Assembly: GCF_947179515.1 (NCBI RefSeq)
Contig: NC_067473.1
Coordinates: 81,895,069 to 81,959,068 of the forward strand
DNA: 64,000 nucleotides
Direction of reading: 5' to 3'
Origin: Apodemus sylvaticus
Lineage: Eukaryota; Chordata; Mammalia; Rodentia; Muridae
The position numbers and the translations under genes are program-made. The notes beneath the pieces were generated by a model. The model worked only from the letters and a program-made list of their open reading frames with translations. It was not told the DNA's origin and ran no database searches. Positions 21,515-31,420 of the stretch are shown here, piece by piece (positions within the stretch are counted from its first letter, which is position 1; every line of letters starts with the position of its first letter).

Positions 21515-22879
21515 ATGGCTGAGAAGCACCTTAAGAAATGTTCAACATCATTAGTCATTAGGGAAATGCAAATCAAAACAACCCTGAGATTTCACCGCAC
21601 ACCAGTCAGAATGGCTAAGATTAAAAACTCAGGAGCTTCAATTAGTTTCATTGTGTCCCTGTTTAGTTTCTGTTTTCCTGATCGGTCCATTGAGGAAAGT
21701 GCAGTGTTGAAGTCACCCACAATTATTGTGTTATTAAAATCACTGGTCATGATGCTGGTACAGGAACACATGAAGGTCATACATAAAGAAATTCAGGAGA
21801 CAATGGATCAAAAGTTAGAAGCCCTTGCAAGGGAAACACAAAAATCATTGAAAGAAATCCAGGAGAATACAAAAGCCAACAAGGAGGAAATGCAAAAAAC
21901 ACTTAAAGAAATACAGGAGAACTTTGCTCAACAGGCTGAGGTCATGAAAGACGAAACACAAAAATCTCTTAAAGAAATACAGGAGAACTTTGGTCAACAG
22001 GCTGAGCTCATGAAAGAGAAAACACAAAAATCTCTTAAAGAATTACAGGAAAACACAAACATGCAAGTGAAGGAGCTAAGCAAAACCATCCAGGATCTAA
22101 AATCAGAAGTAGAAACAACTAAGAAAACTCAAAGGGAGACAACTTTGGAGATAGAAAGCCTTGGGAAGAAATCAGGGGACAGAGATACAAATATCAACAA
22201 CAGAATACAAGAGATAGAAGAAAGAATCTCAGATGCTGAAGATTCCATAGAAACCATGGACTCAACAGTTAAAGAAAATGCAAAATGCAAAAAGCTTGTA
22301 ACCCAAAATATCCAGGAAATCCAGGACACAATGAGAAGACCAAACCTAAGGATTATAGGCATAGAGGAGAGTGAAGATTTACAACTTAAAGGGCCAGCAA
22401 ATATCTTCAATAAAATTATGGAAGAAAACTTCCCTAACCTAAAGAGAGAGATGCCCATGAATATACAAGAAGCCTACAGAACTCCAAACAGACTGGACCA
22501 GAACAGAAATACTTCCCGTCACATAATAATCAAAACACCAAATGTTCTAAACAAAGAAAGAATACTAAAGGCAGTAAGAGAAAAAGGCCAAGTAACATAT
22601 AAAGGAAGACCTATCAGAATCACAGCAGACTTTTCACCTGAGACTATGAAGGCTAGAAGGTCCTGGGCAGATCTCATGAAGACTCTAAGAGAACACAAAT
22701 GCCAACCAAAACTACTATATCCAGCAAAACTCTCAATCACCATAGATGGAGAAACTAAGATATTTCATGACAAAACCAAGTTTACCCAATATCTATCCAC
22801 AAACCCGGCCCTAAAAAGGATAATAGGAGGACAACACCAATACAAGGAGGGAAACTTCACCCTGGAAAAAGCAAGATAG
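21515..22879 (+). CDS. Chimeric L1 ORF1 with replaced N-terminus
   Basis: A 454-codon open frame made of three parts. Residues 1-40 are the ORF2 C-terminal region of the older host L1. Residues 41-73 come from a 99-bp inverted copy of the younger L1's endonuclease region, read antisense. Residues 74-454 are ORF1 from the LKSLVMM point, equal to residue 43 of the intact ORF1 at 9448-10707, with a 4-residue length difference in the early coiled coil. The first 42 residues of normal ORF1 (basic leader) are missing. Coiled coil with 22-residue repeats, RRM and C-terminal domain are all present. An alternative is translation from the internal Met-Met a few codons into the ORF1 part. There is no L1 5' UTR promoter upstream, so expression would need another promoter. 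The frame is clear; function is unknown. Confidence 0.7.
   Translation: MAEKHLKKCSTSLVIREMQIKTTLRFHRTPVRMAKIKNSGASISFIVSLFSFCFPDRSIEESAVLKSPTIIVLLKSLVMMLVQEHMKVIHKEIQETMDQKLEALARETQKSLKEIQENTKANKEEMQKTLKEIQENFAQQAEVMKDETQKSLKEIQENFGQQAELMKEKTQKSLKELQENTNMQVKELSKTIQDLKSEVETTKKTQRETTLEIESLGKKSGDRDTNINNRIQEIEERISDAEDSIETMDSTVKENAKCKKLVTQNIQEIQDTMRRPNLRIIGIEESEDLQLKGPANIFNKIMEENFPNLKREMPMNIQEAYRTPNRLDQNRNTSRHIIIKTPNVLNKERILKAVREKGQVTYKGRPIRITADFSPETMKARRSWADLMKTLREHKCQPKLLYPAKLSITIDGETKIFHDKTKFTQYLSTNPALKRIIGGQHQYKEGNFTLEKAR
21623..21635. repeat. TSD of the younger L1, left copy
   Basis: AAAAACTCAGGAG, repeated at 27019-27031. The implied bottom-strand cut, TTTTT/AATC, fits the L1 endonuclease consensus. 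Confidence 0.85.
21635..21733 (-). repeat. Inverted duplicate of the L1 endonuclease segment
   Basis: A 99-bp reverse complement of 23352-23450 in the same element. It shares that copy's variant 'aaacagggacac', where the other L1 has 'aaacaaggacac', so it came from this L1's RNA or a near-identical one. It sits between the TSD and the ORF1 fragment. Two bases of microhomology (AG) join it to the TSD. Confidence 0.85.
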
Positions 22880-25800
22880 TAACCTTTCATCAAACCCAAA
22901 AGAAGTTAAGCATCCAAATTTAAAAAATAACGTCAAAAATGACAGGAAGTAACAATCACTATTCCTTAATATCTCTTAACATCAATGGACTTAATGCCCC
23001 AATAAAAAGACACAGACTAACTGAATGGATACATAAACAGGACCCTACATTTTGCTGCTTACAGGAAACACACCTCAGGGTCAAAGACAAACACTACCTT
23101 AGAGTAAAAGGCTGGAAGACAATTTTACAAGCAAATGGTCTCAGGAAACAAGCTGGAGTAGCCATTTTAATATCAGATAAAATTGACTTTCAACCCAAAG
23201 TCATCAAAAGAGACCCTGAGGGACACTTCTTGCTGGTCAAAGGAAAAATACAAAAAGAAGAACTGACAATCCTGAACATCTATGCCCCAAATGTAAGGGC
23301 ATCCTCTTTTGTAAAAGAAACTTTATTAAAACTAAAAGCACACATTGCACCTAACACAATAATTGTGGGTGACTTCAACACTGCACTTTCCTCAATGGAC
23401 CGATCAGGAAAACAGAAACTAAACAGGGACACAATGAAACTAATTGAAGCTTTGGACCAATTAGATTTAACAGATATATATAGAACATTCTATCCTAAAA
23501 CAAAAGAATATACCTTTTTCTCAGCACCTCATGGTACCTTCTCCAAAATCGACCATATAATTGGTCACAAGACAGACCTCAACAAATATAAGAAGATCGA
23601 ACTAATCCCATGCCTCCTATCTGATCACTATGGAGTAAAAGTGGTCTTCAATAGCAACAGAAACAACAGAAAGCCCACATACACGTGGAAACTGAACAAT
23701 ACTCTACTCAATGATACCTTGGTCAAGGAAGAAATAAAGAAAGAAATTAAAGACTTTTTAGAACACAATGAAAATGAAAACACAACATACCCAAATCTAT
23801 GGGACACAATGAAAGCAGTGCTAAGAGGAAAACTCATAGCCCTGAGTGCCTCCAAAAAGAAAATGGAGAGAGCATACATTACCAGCTTAATGACACACCT
23901 GAAAGCCCTGGAACAAAAAGAAGCTATTTCGCCCAGGAGGAGTAGAAGGCAGGAAATCATCAAACTCAGGGCCGAAATCAATCAAGTAGAAACAAAGAGA
24001 ACCATACAAAAAATCAACAATACCAGGAGCTGGTTCTTTGAGAAAATCAACAAGATAGATAAACCCTTAGCCAGAATGACCAAAGGGCACAGAGAAAGTA
24101 TCCAAATTAACAAACTTAGAAATGAAAAGGGAGATATAACAACGGAAACTGAGGAAATCCAAAAAATCATCAGATCCTACTACAAGAGCCTATACTCAAC
24201 ACAACTGGAGAATCTGGAGGAAATGGACAATTTCCTTGACAGATACCAAATACCAAAATTAAATCAGGACCAACTAGACCATCTAAACAGTCCCATAATG
24301 CCTAAAGAAATAGAAGGAGTCATAGAAAGTCTTCCAACCAAAAAAAGCACAGGACCAGATGGCTTCAGTGCAGAATTCTACCAGACCTTCAAAGAAGAGT
24401 TAACACCAATACTCTTCAAACTATTCCACAAAATAGAAACAGAAGGAACACTACCCAATTCCTTCTACGAAGCCACAATTACGCTGATACCAAAGCCACA
24501 CAAAGATCCAACAAAGAAAGAGAACTTCAGACCAATTTCCCTTATGAACATCGATGCAAAAATACTCAATAAAATTCTTGCCAACCGAATCCAAGAACAC
24601 ATCAAAACGATCATCCACCATGATCAAGTAGGCTTTATCCCAGGAATGCAGGGTTGGTTCAATATACGGAAATCCATCAATACAATCCACTACATAAACA
24701 AACTCAAAGAACAAAACCACATGGTCATTTCATTGGATGCTGAAAAAGCATTTGACAAAATTCAGCATCCCTTCATGCTTAAAGTCTTGGAGAGAACAGG
24801 AATTCAAGGCCCATACCTAAACATAGTAAAAGCAATATACAGCAAACCGGTAGCCAGCATCAAACTAAATGGAGAGAAACTTGAAGCAATCCCACTGAAA
24901 TCAGGGACCAGACAAGGCTGCCCCCTTTCTCCTTATCTTTTCAATATTGTACTTGAGGTACTAGCTCGGGCAATTCGACAACATAAGGAGGTCAAAGGGA
25001 TACAAATTGGAAAGGAAGAAGTCAAACTATCATTATTTGCAGACGACATGATCGTCTACCTAAGTGACCCAAAGAACTCCACTAGAGAACTCCTACAGCT
25101 GATAAACAACTTCAGCAAAGTGGCAGGTTATAAAGTCAACTCAAGCAAATCAGTGGCCTTCCTATACTCAAAGGATAAGCAGGCTGAGAAAGAAATTAGG
25201 GAAATGACCCCCTTCACAATAGCCACAAACAGTATAAAGTATCTTGGGGTGACTCTTACCAAACATGTGAAAGATCTGTATGACAAGAACTTCAAGACTC
25301 TGAAGAAGGAAATGGAAGAAGACCTCAAAAAATGGGAAAACCTCCCATGCTCATGGATCGGCAGAATCAATATAGTTAAAATGGCCATTTTGCCTAAAGC
25401 ACTATACAGATTCAATGCAATACCCATCAAAATCCCAACTCAATTCTTCACAGAGCTAGAAAGAGCAATTATCAAATTCATCTGGAACAACAAAAAACCC
25501 AGGATAGCTAAAACTATTCTCAGCAACAAAAGGAAATCTGGGGGAATCAGTATCCCTGACCTCAAGCAATACTACAGAGCAATAGTGTTAAAAACTGCAT
25601 GGTATTGGTACAGTGACAGACAGGAGGATCAATGGAACAGGATTGAAGATCCAGAAATGAACCCACACACCTATGGCCACTTGATCCTCGACAAAGAGGC
25701 TGAAAACATCCAATGGAAAAAAGATAGCCTTTTCAACAAATGGTGCTGGTTCAACTGGAGGTCAGCATGCAGAAGAATGCGAATTGATCCATCCTTGTCT

Positions 25801-27018
25801 CCTTGTACTAAGCTCAAATCCAAATGGATCAAGGACCTCCACATAAAGCCAGACACTCTGAAGCTAATAGAAAAAAAACTGGGGAAGACCCTTGAGGACA
25901 TCGGTACAGGGAGAAAGTTTCTGAACAGAACACCAATAGCGTATGCTCTAAGAGCAAGAATTGACAAATGGGACCTCATAAAATTACAAAGTTTCTGTAA
26001 GGCAAAGGACACCATCAAGAGGACAAATCGGCAACCAACAAATTGGGAAAAGATCTTCACCAATCCTACATCAGATAGAGGGCTAATATCCAATATATAT
26101 AAAGAACTCAAGAAGTTAGACTCCAGAAAACCAAACAACCCTATTAAAAAATGGGGTACAGAGTTAAACAAAGAATTCTCACCTGAAGAACTTCGGATGG
26201 CGGAGAAGCATCTTAAAAAATGCTCAACTTCATTAGTCATTAGGGAAATGCAAATCAAAACAACCCTAAGATTTCATCTTACACCAGTCAGAATGGCTAA
26301 GATTAAAAATTCAGGAGACAGCAGGTGTTGGAGAGGGTGTGGAGAAAGAGGAACACTCCTCCACTGCTGGTGGGGTTGCAAATTGGTACAACCACTCTGG
26401 AAATCAGTCTGGCGGTTCCTCCGAAAACTGGGCACCTTACTTCCAGAAGATCCTGCTATACCACTCCTGGGCATATACCCAGAAGACTCCCCACCATGTA
26501 ATAAGGATACATGTTCTACTATGTTCATAGCAGCCCTATTTGTAATTGCCAGATGCTGGAAAGAACCCAGGTATCCCTCAACAGAAGAGTGGATGCAAAA
26601 AATGTGGTATATCTACACAATGGAGTACTATTCAGCCATTAGAAACAATGAATTCATGAAATTCTTAGGCAAATGGATGGAGCTAGAGAATATCATACTA
26701 AGTGAGGTAACCCAGACTCAAAAGGTGAATCATGGTATGCACTCACTAATAAGTGGATATTAACCTAGAAAACTGGAATACCCAAAACATAATCCACACA
26801 TCAAATGAGGTACAAGAAGAAAGGAGGAGTGGCCCCTGGTTCTGGAAAGACTCAGTGAAACAGTATTCAGCAAAACCAGAACGGGGAAGTGGGAAGGGGT
26901 GGGTGGGAGGACAGGGGAAGAGAAGGGGGCTTGCGGGACTTTCGGGGAGTGGGGGGGCTAGAAAAGGGGAAATCATTTGAAATGTAAATAAATTATATCG
27001 AATAAAAAAAAAAAAAAA
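21636..27018 (+). mobile_element. Young L1, 5'-rearranged, ORF2 intact
   Basis: It consists of the inverted 99-bp piece, ORF1 from codon 43 onward, a 59-nt spacer, intact ORF2, a 3' UTR with a G tract near 26950, and a poly-A tail (about 27004-27022). It lacks the 5' UTR and ORF1 start, so it cannot make its own normal transcript. Inserted in the older L1 with a 13-bp TSD. Confidence 0.9.
22939..26763 (+). CDS. L1 ORF2p: endonuclease/reverse transcriptase
   Basis: 1274 residues, no internal stop, the same length as the minus-strand copy. Endonuclease residues: Asn14, Glu43, Asp145 (codon at 23371) and Asp229-His230 (codons at 23623 and 23626). The reverse transcriptase FADD motif is residues 700-703 (25036-25047). 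The C-terminal cysteine cluster is near 26323-26390. It follows ORF1 after 59 nt, as in the other element. By family knowledge it could act in trans if expressed, but the parent element has lost its promoter. Confidence 0.93.
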   Translation: MTGSNNHYSLISLNINGLNAPIKRHRLTEWIHKQDPTFCCLQETHLRVKDKHYLRVKGWKTILQANGLRKQAGVAILISDKIDFQPKVIKRDPEGHFLLVKGKIQKEELTILNIYAPNVRASSFVKETLLKLKAHIAPNTIIVGDFNTALSSMDRSGKQKLNRDTMKLIEALDQLDLTDIYRTFYPKTKEYTFFSAPHGTFSKIDHIIGHKTDLNKYKKIELIPCLLSDHYGVKVVFNSNRNNRKPTYTWKLNNTLLNDTLVKEEIKKEIKDFLEHNENENTTYPNLWDTMKAVLRGKLIALSASKKKMERAYITSLMTHLKALEQKEAISPRRSRRQEIIKLRAEINQVETKRTIQKINNTRSWFFEKINKIDKPLARMTKGHRESIQINKLRNEKGDITTETEEIQKIIRSYYKSLYSTQLENLEEMDNFLDRYQIPKLNQDQLDHLNSPIMPKEIEGVIESLPTKKSTGPDGFSAEFYQTFKEELTPILFKLFHKIETEGTLPNSFYEATITLIPKPHKDPTKKENFRPISLMNIDAKILNKILANRIQEHIKTIIHHDQVGFIPGMQGWFNIRKSINTIHYINKLKEQNHMVISLDAEKAFDKIQHPFMLKVLERTGIQGPYLNIVKAIYSKPVASIKLNGEKLEAIPLKSGTRQGCPLSPYLFNIVLEVLARAIRQHKEVKGIQIGKEEVKLSLFADDMIVYLSDPKNSTRELLQLINNFSKVAGYKVNSSKSVAFLYSKDKQAEKEIREMTPFTIATNSIKYLGVTLTKHVKDLYDKNFKTLKKEMEEDLKKWENLPCSWIGRINIVKMAILPKALYRFNAIPIKIPTQFFTELERAIIKFIWNNKKPRIAKTILSNKRKSGGISIPDLKQYYRAIVLKTAWYWYSDRQEDQWNRIEDPEMNPHTYGHLILDKEAENIQWKKDSLFNKWCWFNWRSACRRMRIDPSLSPCTKLKSKWIKDLHIKPDTLKLIEKKLGKTLEDIGTGRKFLNRTPIAYALRARIDKWDLIKLQSFCKAKDTIKRTNRQPTNWEKIFTNPTSDRGLISNIYKELKKLDSRKPNNPIKKWGTELNKEFSPEELRMAEKHLKKCSTSLVIREMQIKTTLRFHLTPVRMAKIKNSGDSRCWRGCGERGTLLHCWWGCKLVQPLWKSVWRFLRKLGTLLPEDPAIPLLGIYPEDSPPCNKDTCSTMFIAALFVIARCWKEPRYPSTEEWMQKMWYIYTMEYYSAIRNNEFMKFLGKWMELENIILSEVTQTQKVNHGMHSLISGY

Positions 27019-27031
27019 AAAAACTCAGGAG
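27019..27031. repeat. TSD of the younger L1, right copy
   Basis: AAAAACTCAGGAG; the older L1's ORF2 sequence resumes here ('gacagcaggtgttggcgagg'). Confidence 0.85.
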
Positions 27032-27710
27032 ACAGCAGGTGTTGGCGAGGATGTGGAGAAAGAGGAACACTCCTCCACTGCTGGTGGGATTTCAAGCTGG
27101 TAAACCACTCTGGAAATCAGTCTGGAGGTCCCTCCAAAAACTGGGCATGACACTTCTGGAGAATTCTGCTATACCATTCCTGGGCATATACCCAGAGGAT
27201 TCCCCGGCATGCAATAAGGACACATGCTCCACTATGTTCATAGCAGCCTTATTTACAATAAGCCAGAAGCTGGAAAGAACCAGATGTTCCTAGACAGAGG
27301 AATGGATAGAGAAAATGTGATACATTTACACAATGGAGTACTACTCAGTAATTAAAAACAATGAAATTCTTAGGCAAATGATAGGAACTGGAAAATATCC
27401 TAATTGAGGTAACCCATTCACAAAAGAACACACATGGAATGCAGTCACTGATAAGTGGATGTTAGCCCAGAAGCTCAGAATACCCAAAACACAACTTATA
27501 TATCAAATAATTCCCAAGAAGAAGGAAGGAGACGGCCTGGGTCTTGGAAAGGCTTGATGCAGCATTGTAGGGGATTACCAGGGCAGAGGAGTGGGAAAGG
27601 GTTGATTGGGGAACTGGAGGAGGGAAGAGGGCTTATGGGACTTATGGGGAGGGGGAACCGGGAAAGGGGAAATCATGTGGAATGTAAACAAAAAATATAG
27701 AGAATAAAAT

Positions 27711-27725
27711 AAGAGACTAAATTTT
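27711..27725. repeat. TSD of the older L1, right copy
   Basis: AAGAGACTAAATTTT, identical to 20947-20961. Confidence 0.85.
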
Positions 27726-27884
27726 AAATTGTTTAAATTTGTAAAGAATGTGGACATTTTTAAGTGTGTGAAATGTTTTATATTGTGATGCTGTTATTAA
27801 TGTGTGATATTTGGAATGAACAGGAAAAGAAAGATTAGTACTTAGCAGTGATGTGTTTGCCTGTTTAGTTGACAAGGGGTCCAT

Positions 27885-28277
27885 TGTGCTGGATAGTTTT
27901 ATGTCATCTTGAATAAGCTGTAGGCATCAGGCAACCTCAGTTGAAAAAAATTCTACTAGAAGAGGCAAGCCTGTAGACATATTTTTAGTGATTGACAGAA
28001 AGGGCCCAGTCCACTGTGGTGGGGTCACCCCTGGGAAAGAGGTCCTGGATTCTTTAAGAAAGCAGGTTGAACAAACCATGGGGAACAAGTCAATAAGCAG
28101 GCGCCCACAACCTCCACATCAGCTCCTGCCCCAGGTTCCTTTCCTGTTTGAGTTCCTGTCCTGAATTCCTTTGACGATGAACTCTAATGTGGAAATGTAA
28201 GCTAACTTACACTTTCGTCCCCAAGTTGTTTTTGGTTGTTGTGTTTCATCCCAGTAATAGTGACACCAAATAAGACA
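27885..28277 (+). mobile_element. MaLR-like LTR, plus strand
   Basis: Starts TGTGCTGGATAG and ends AATAAGACA (TG..CA). Diverged. No exact TSD found. Confidence 0.6.
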
Positions 28278-28615
28278 GGGAGGAAAGTTTCTTTTGTGTG
28301 TGCTTCTGTATCAGCACTGCTCACTATTGAAGAAAGTCAAGGCAGGGACCTGGAGACAAGGGCGGATACAGAAGTCATGGGGGAGAGCTGATTACTTGCT
28401 TGCTCTTCACGGCTTTGTTCAGCCTACCTTTTTATAGAACCCAGGGCCACCTACCTAGGGATAGCCCACCCACAATGGTCAACACTCTCCCCAGTTAAGA
28501 AAATGCTCTTCAGGCTTGCCTACAACTAGATTTTATGAAGGCATTTTCCCAATTGTGTTTTCTTCCTCTCAGGAGACTATAGACTTTGTCAAGTTGGCAT
28601 AAACTAGCCAGCACA
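28278..28615 (-). mobile_element. MaLR-like LTR, minus strand, truncated
   Basis: Begins inside the LTR at 'ggaggaaagtttcttttg' and ends 'aaactagccagcaca'. It abuts the previous LTR tail to tail. Confidence 0.6.
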
Positions 28616-29196
28616 GGGCACCTGTAAAATTGGCAACAGTAAATATTTTCTGAATGTGAACATCCAAAGAATTAACTCTAAATTCAAGACAGAGTGAAGT
28701 TGAGGTGTTTCTGGCAGCATCTGTGTTCACCATGCAACATCAATGCAGCTGAGGTTCTGACCCTGCTCTGCATGCTCTTATCCTCACAACGGCAAACAAA
28801 TGCTTTCTGTCACAGACTGGAGACCACTGTCATGAACTGCAGTGTTTCCACTGTTTGAAGCATCTTACTCTTATAGAAGCATAACGGTTGAGTTATAGAA
28901 AAGAAAAACTTGCACTGTTTTTCTAATACGATCTCTCAGCATGTAATAATTTAGTATTTTCTTGGATAGTATGTGTCAGAATGGCTGCTGCACTCTTGAG
29001 CTTCTAGCATGGAGTGTTACCTGAGAAGTCTGTGTCATCAGCCTTCTGCCATGGATCAGGGTGGGGCTCCTGAGGCTCTACCCTTCCCTAAGGAGCTATA
29101 GTCAGTTCATGTTTGCTGGAGAAGGGGGCATCATATTCCTCAATGCTGTGAGCCACTGGCTCATACTCATAGGTAGACCCTAATTAATTTCAGTAG

Positions 29197-29198
<2 letters not shown>
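28616..29198. other. Non-coding stretch, nothing recognised
   Basis: Unique-looking sequence before a CA repeat. Confidence 0.5.

Positions 29199-29242
<44 letters not shown>
29199..29242. repeat. (CA)n microsatellite
   Basis: About 22 CA units. Confidence 0.98.
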
Positions 29243-29245
<3 letters not shown>

Positions 29246-29387
29246 AGGAGACTGGAGAAGAAGAGGTTTGGCTAAGGGGATTGGGATCAGAGAGGATAAT
29301 GGGAGGGGATGATCCAAGCACATTATAAGCATGTATTTAAATAATCACAGAATTAAAAAAAATGGTTTTATTTTAAGACACAACTTT

Positions 29388-29486
29388 TGAGGCAGTCATG
29401 GCGATGCTTGTCTGTAATCTCAACATTGCAATGGAATCAGCAGGATCAGTAATTCAAGGCCAGTGTAGGCTACGTGAGAGCCTGTG

Positions 29487-29535
<49 letters not shown>
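29388..29535 (+). mobile_element. B1-like SINE with (CA)n tail
   Basis: A diverged B1 ('cttgtctgtaatctcaacat', 'aattcaaggccagtgtaggc') followed directly by (CA)n at 29490-29535. Confidence 0.6.
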
Positions 29536-29536
<1 letters not shown>

Positions 29537-29599
29537 GCATTGCTGTTGATGACTTTCATATAAAAAGTTCATTAAAGAATTTTGGCTTTTGATTAAAAC

Positions 29600-30181
29600 A
29601 GAATTTCCTAAATGACCCTAGGCTGGCTTCTACACTATTGTTCTGGTTCGCTCTGCTCTACCGGTGTAGAATAGCATGTATGTGTTCATTCAAAATGGTG
29701 TTCTTAGCACTGAAGACTTAAACACTAAAATATCAATTAGTTCTGAAAAATGTTTCACTGTGTCAGACAATATCAACTTTTCAGCCGGGAGTAATTTTTG
29801 TGTGTAAACATTAATGAGATGAGTATATCCATCTCATTATTTCAAAAACTTGGTTTCACTTCTAATAATGGTAAAAATGCGTATTATTGTTTTAAAATAA
29901 AACTCTTTATGACTTGTCATCAGTAAATGTTTGATTTATGTGTTTATTTTTTGTGTTTATGTACATAGTGAAAGAGATCATGTGTAGAAAAGTTTAAGAA
30001 TTTCTGTTATAAAACATCAGAAATCCTATGTGTCCTTCCAACAGGTCCTGGCCCATTAATGTAAATGTAATTCTTTTTGGGCTTTCTACACTCTCCCTTG
30101 TTCTCAAATAACCGCTGATTGTTTCTGCACTTGCTGTAGCATGTTTTAGCTCCCAAATAAAGCTACAGAGACCTGACACTT
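29600..30181. other. AT-rich non-coding stretch
   Basis: No gene or clear repeat seen. Confidence 0.5.
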
Positions 30182-31420
30182 AAATTTTTTTTTAATTTAA
30201 TTTAATTTAATTTTATTTTTTTATTTTTACAATCCAGCCATTGCCCCTCCTCCTGGTCCCCTCTCCCATAGTTCCTCATCCCATTCTTCCTCCCCCTGTC
30301 TCTGACAGGATGCTCTGCCACCACCAGTCCTCCCTGCTTCCTGGGAATCAAGTCTCTCTAGGATTAGATGCATCTTCTCCCAGTGAGGTCAGACCAGGCT
30401 GCCCTCTGCTGTATATGTGTTGGGGGCCTTGGACCAGCTCTTGTTTGCTGCCTGGTTGGTGGCTCAGTGTCTGGGAGCTCCCAGGCATCTAGGTTAGTTG
30501 AGACTGCTGGTCTTCCTATGAGGTCGCCCTCCTCTTCTGCTTCTTCAGTCCTTCCCCTAATTCAACTACAGGAGTCCCTGACTTCAGACCACTGGTCGGG
30601 TGTAATCATCTGCTTCTGTCTCAGTCAGCTGCCGGTTGGGCCTCTCTGAGGACAGGCATGCTAGGCTCCTGTCTAGAACCACAGCAAAGCATCAGTAATA
30701 GTGTCAGGCTTTGGTATCTCCCCATGAGATGGATCCCCAGTTGGGCTGGTCACTAGACTGCCTTTCCCTCAGTCTCTTCCCCATTTTTGTTCCTGCAGTT
30801 CTTTTAGACAGGATCACTATTGTATCAGAAGTTTTGACTGTGGATGGCAACCCCATCCCTCCACTTGATGTCCTATCAACTGGAGGTGGACTCAAGTTTC
30901 CTCTCCTCACTGTTGGGCATTTCATCTAAGGTCCCATTGAGTCCTAAGAGTCTCTCACCTCCCGGATCTCTGATACTTTCTAGAGGGTCCCCCACCCCCA
31001 CCCCTGAGGCTGTTTACTTCCATTCATTCTCCTGGCCCTCTGGGCTTCTCTCCTGTCCCCCACATACCTGATCCTGGTCCCATTTTCCCCTCCCTCTCTC
31101 CTTTCCCACCCAGATCCCTCCCTCCTTTTGCCTCCTGTGGTTATTTTCTTCCCTCTTCTAAGCTAAGGATTCTCACTTGGCCTTTCTGCTTGGTAATCCT
31201 CTAAAGTTCTGTGGATTGTATCCTAGGTATTCTGCACTTTTTGGCTAGTATCCACTTAGTAGTGAGTACATACCATGCATGTCCTTTTGGGTCTGAGTTA
31301 CCTCACTCAGGATGATATTTTCTAGTTCCACCCATTTGCCTGCAAAACTCAGGATGTCCTCATTCGTCATAGCCGAGTAGTATTCCATTGTGTAAATGAA
31401 CCACGCTCTCCGCTGTCTAT
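30182..31420 (-). mobile_element. L1 3' end (Lx-type), minus strand
   Basis: Begins with an AT-rich TTTAA tail region, then the 3' UTR and the ORF2 end ('gtgagtacataccatgcatg', 'tagtattccattgtgtaaat'). 5' truncated at about 31420. ORFs in it are antisense noise. Confidence 0.8.

Larger units (their letters stand above)
20962..27710 (+). mobile_element. Older twin-primed L1, host to a younger L1
   Basis: The outer L1 is plus-oriented with an inverted 5' part: 20962-21470 is ORF2 in minus orientation and 21471-21635 is ORF2 in plus orientation. Its 3' end resumes at 27019 and runs to the poly-A region near 27710. About 55 bp of L1 sequence is missing at the inversion junction. A 15-bp TSD brackets the whole. 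It is more diverged than the L1s at 5281 and 21636 and its ORF2 pieces are not usable frames. Confidence 0.88.
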
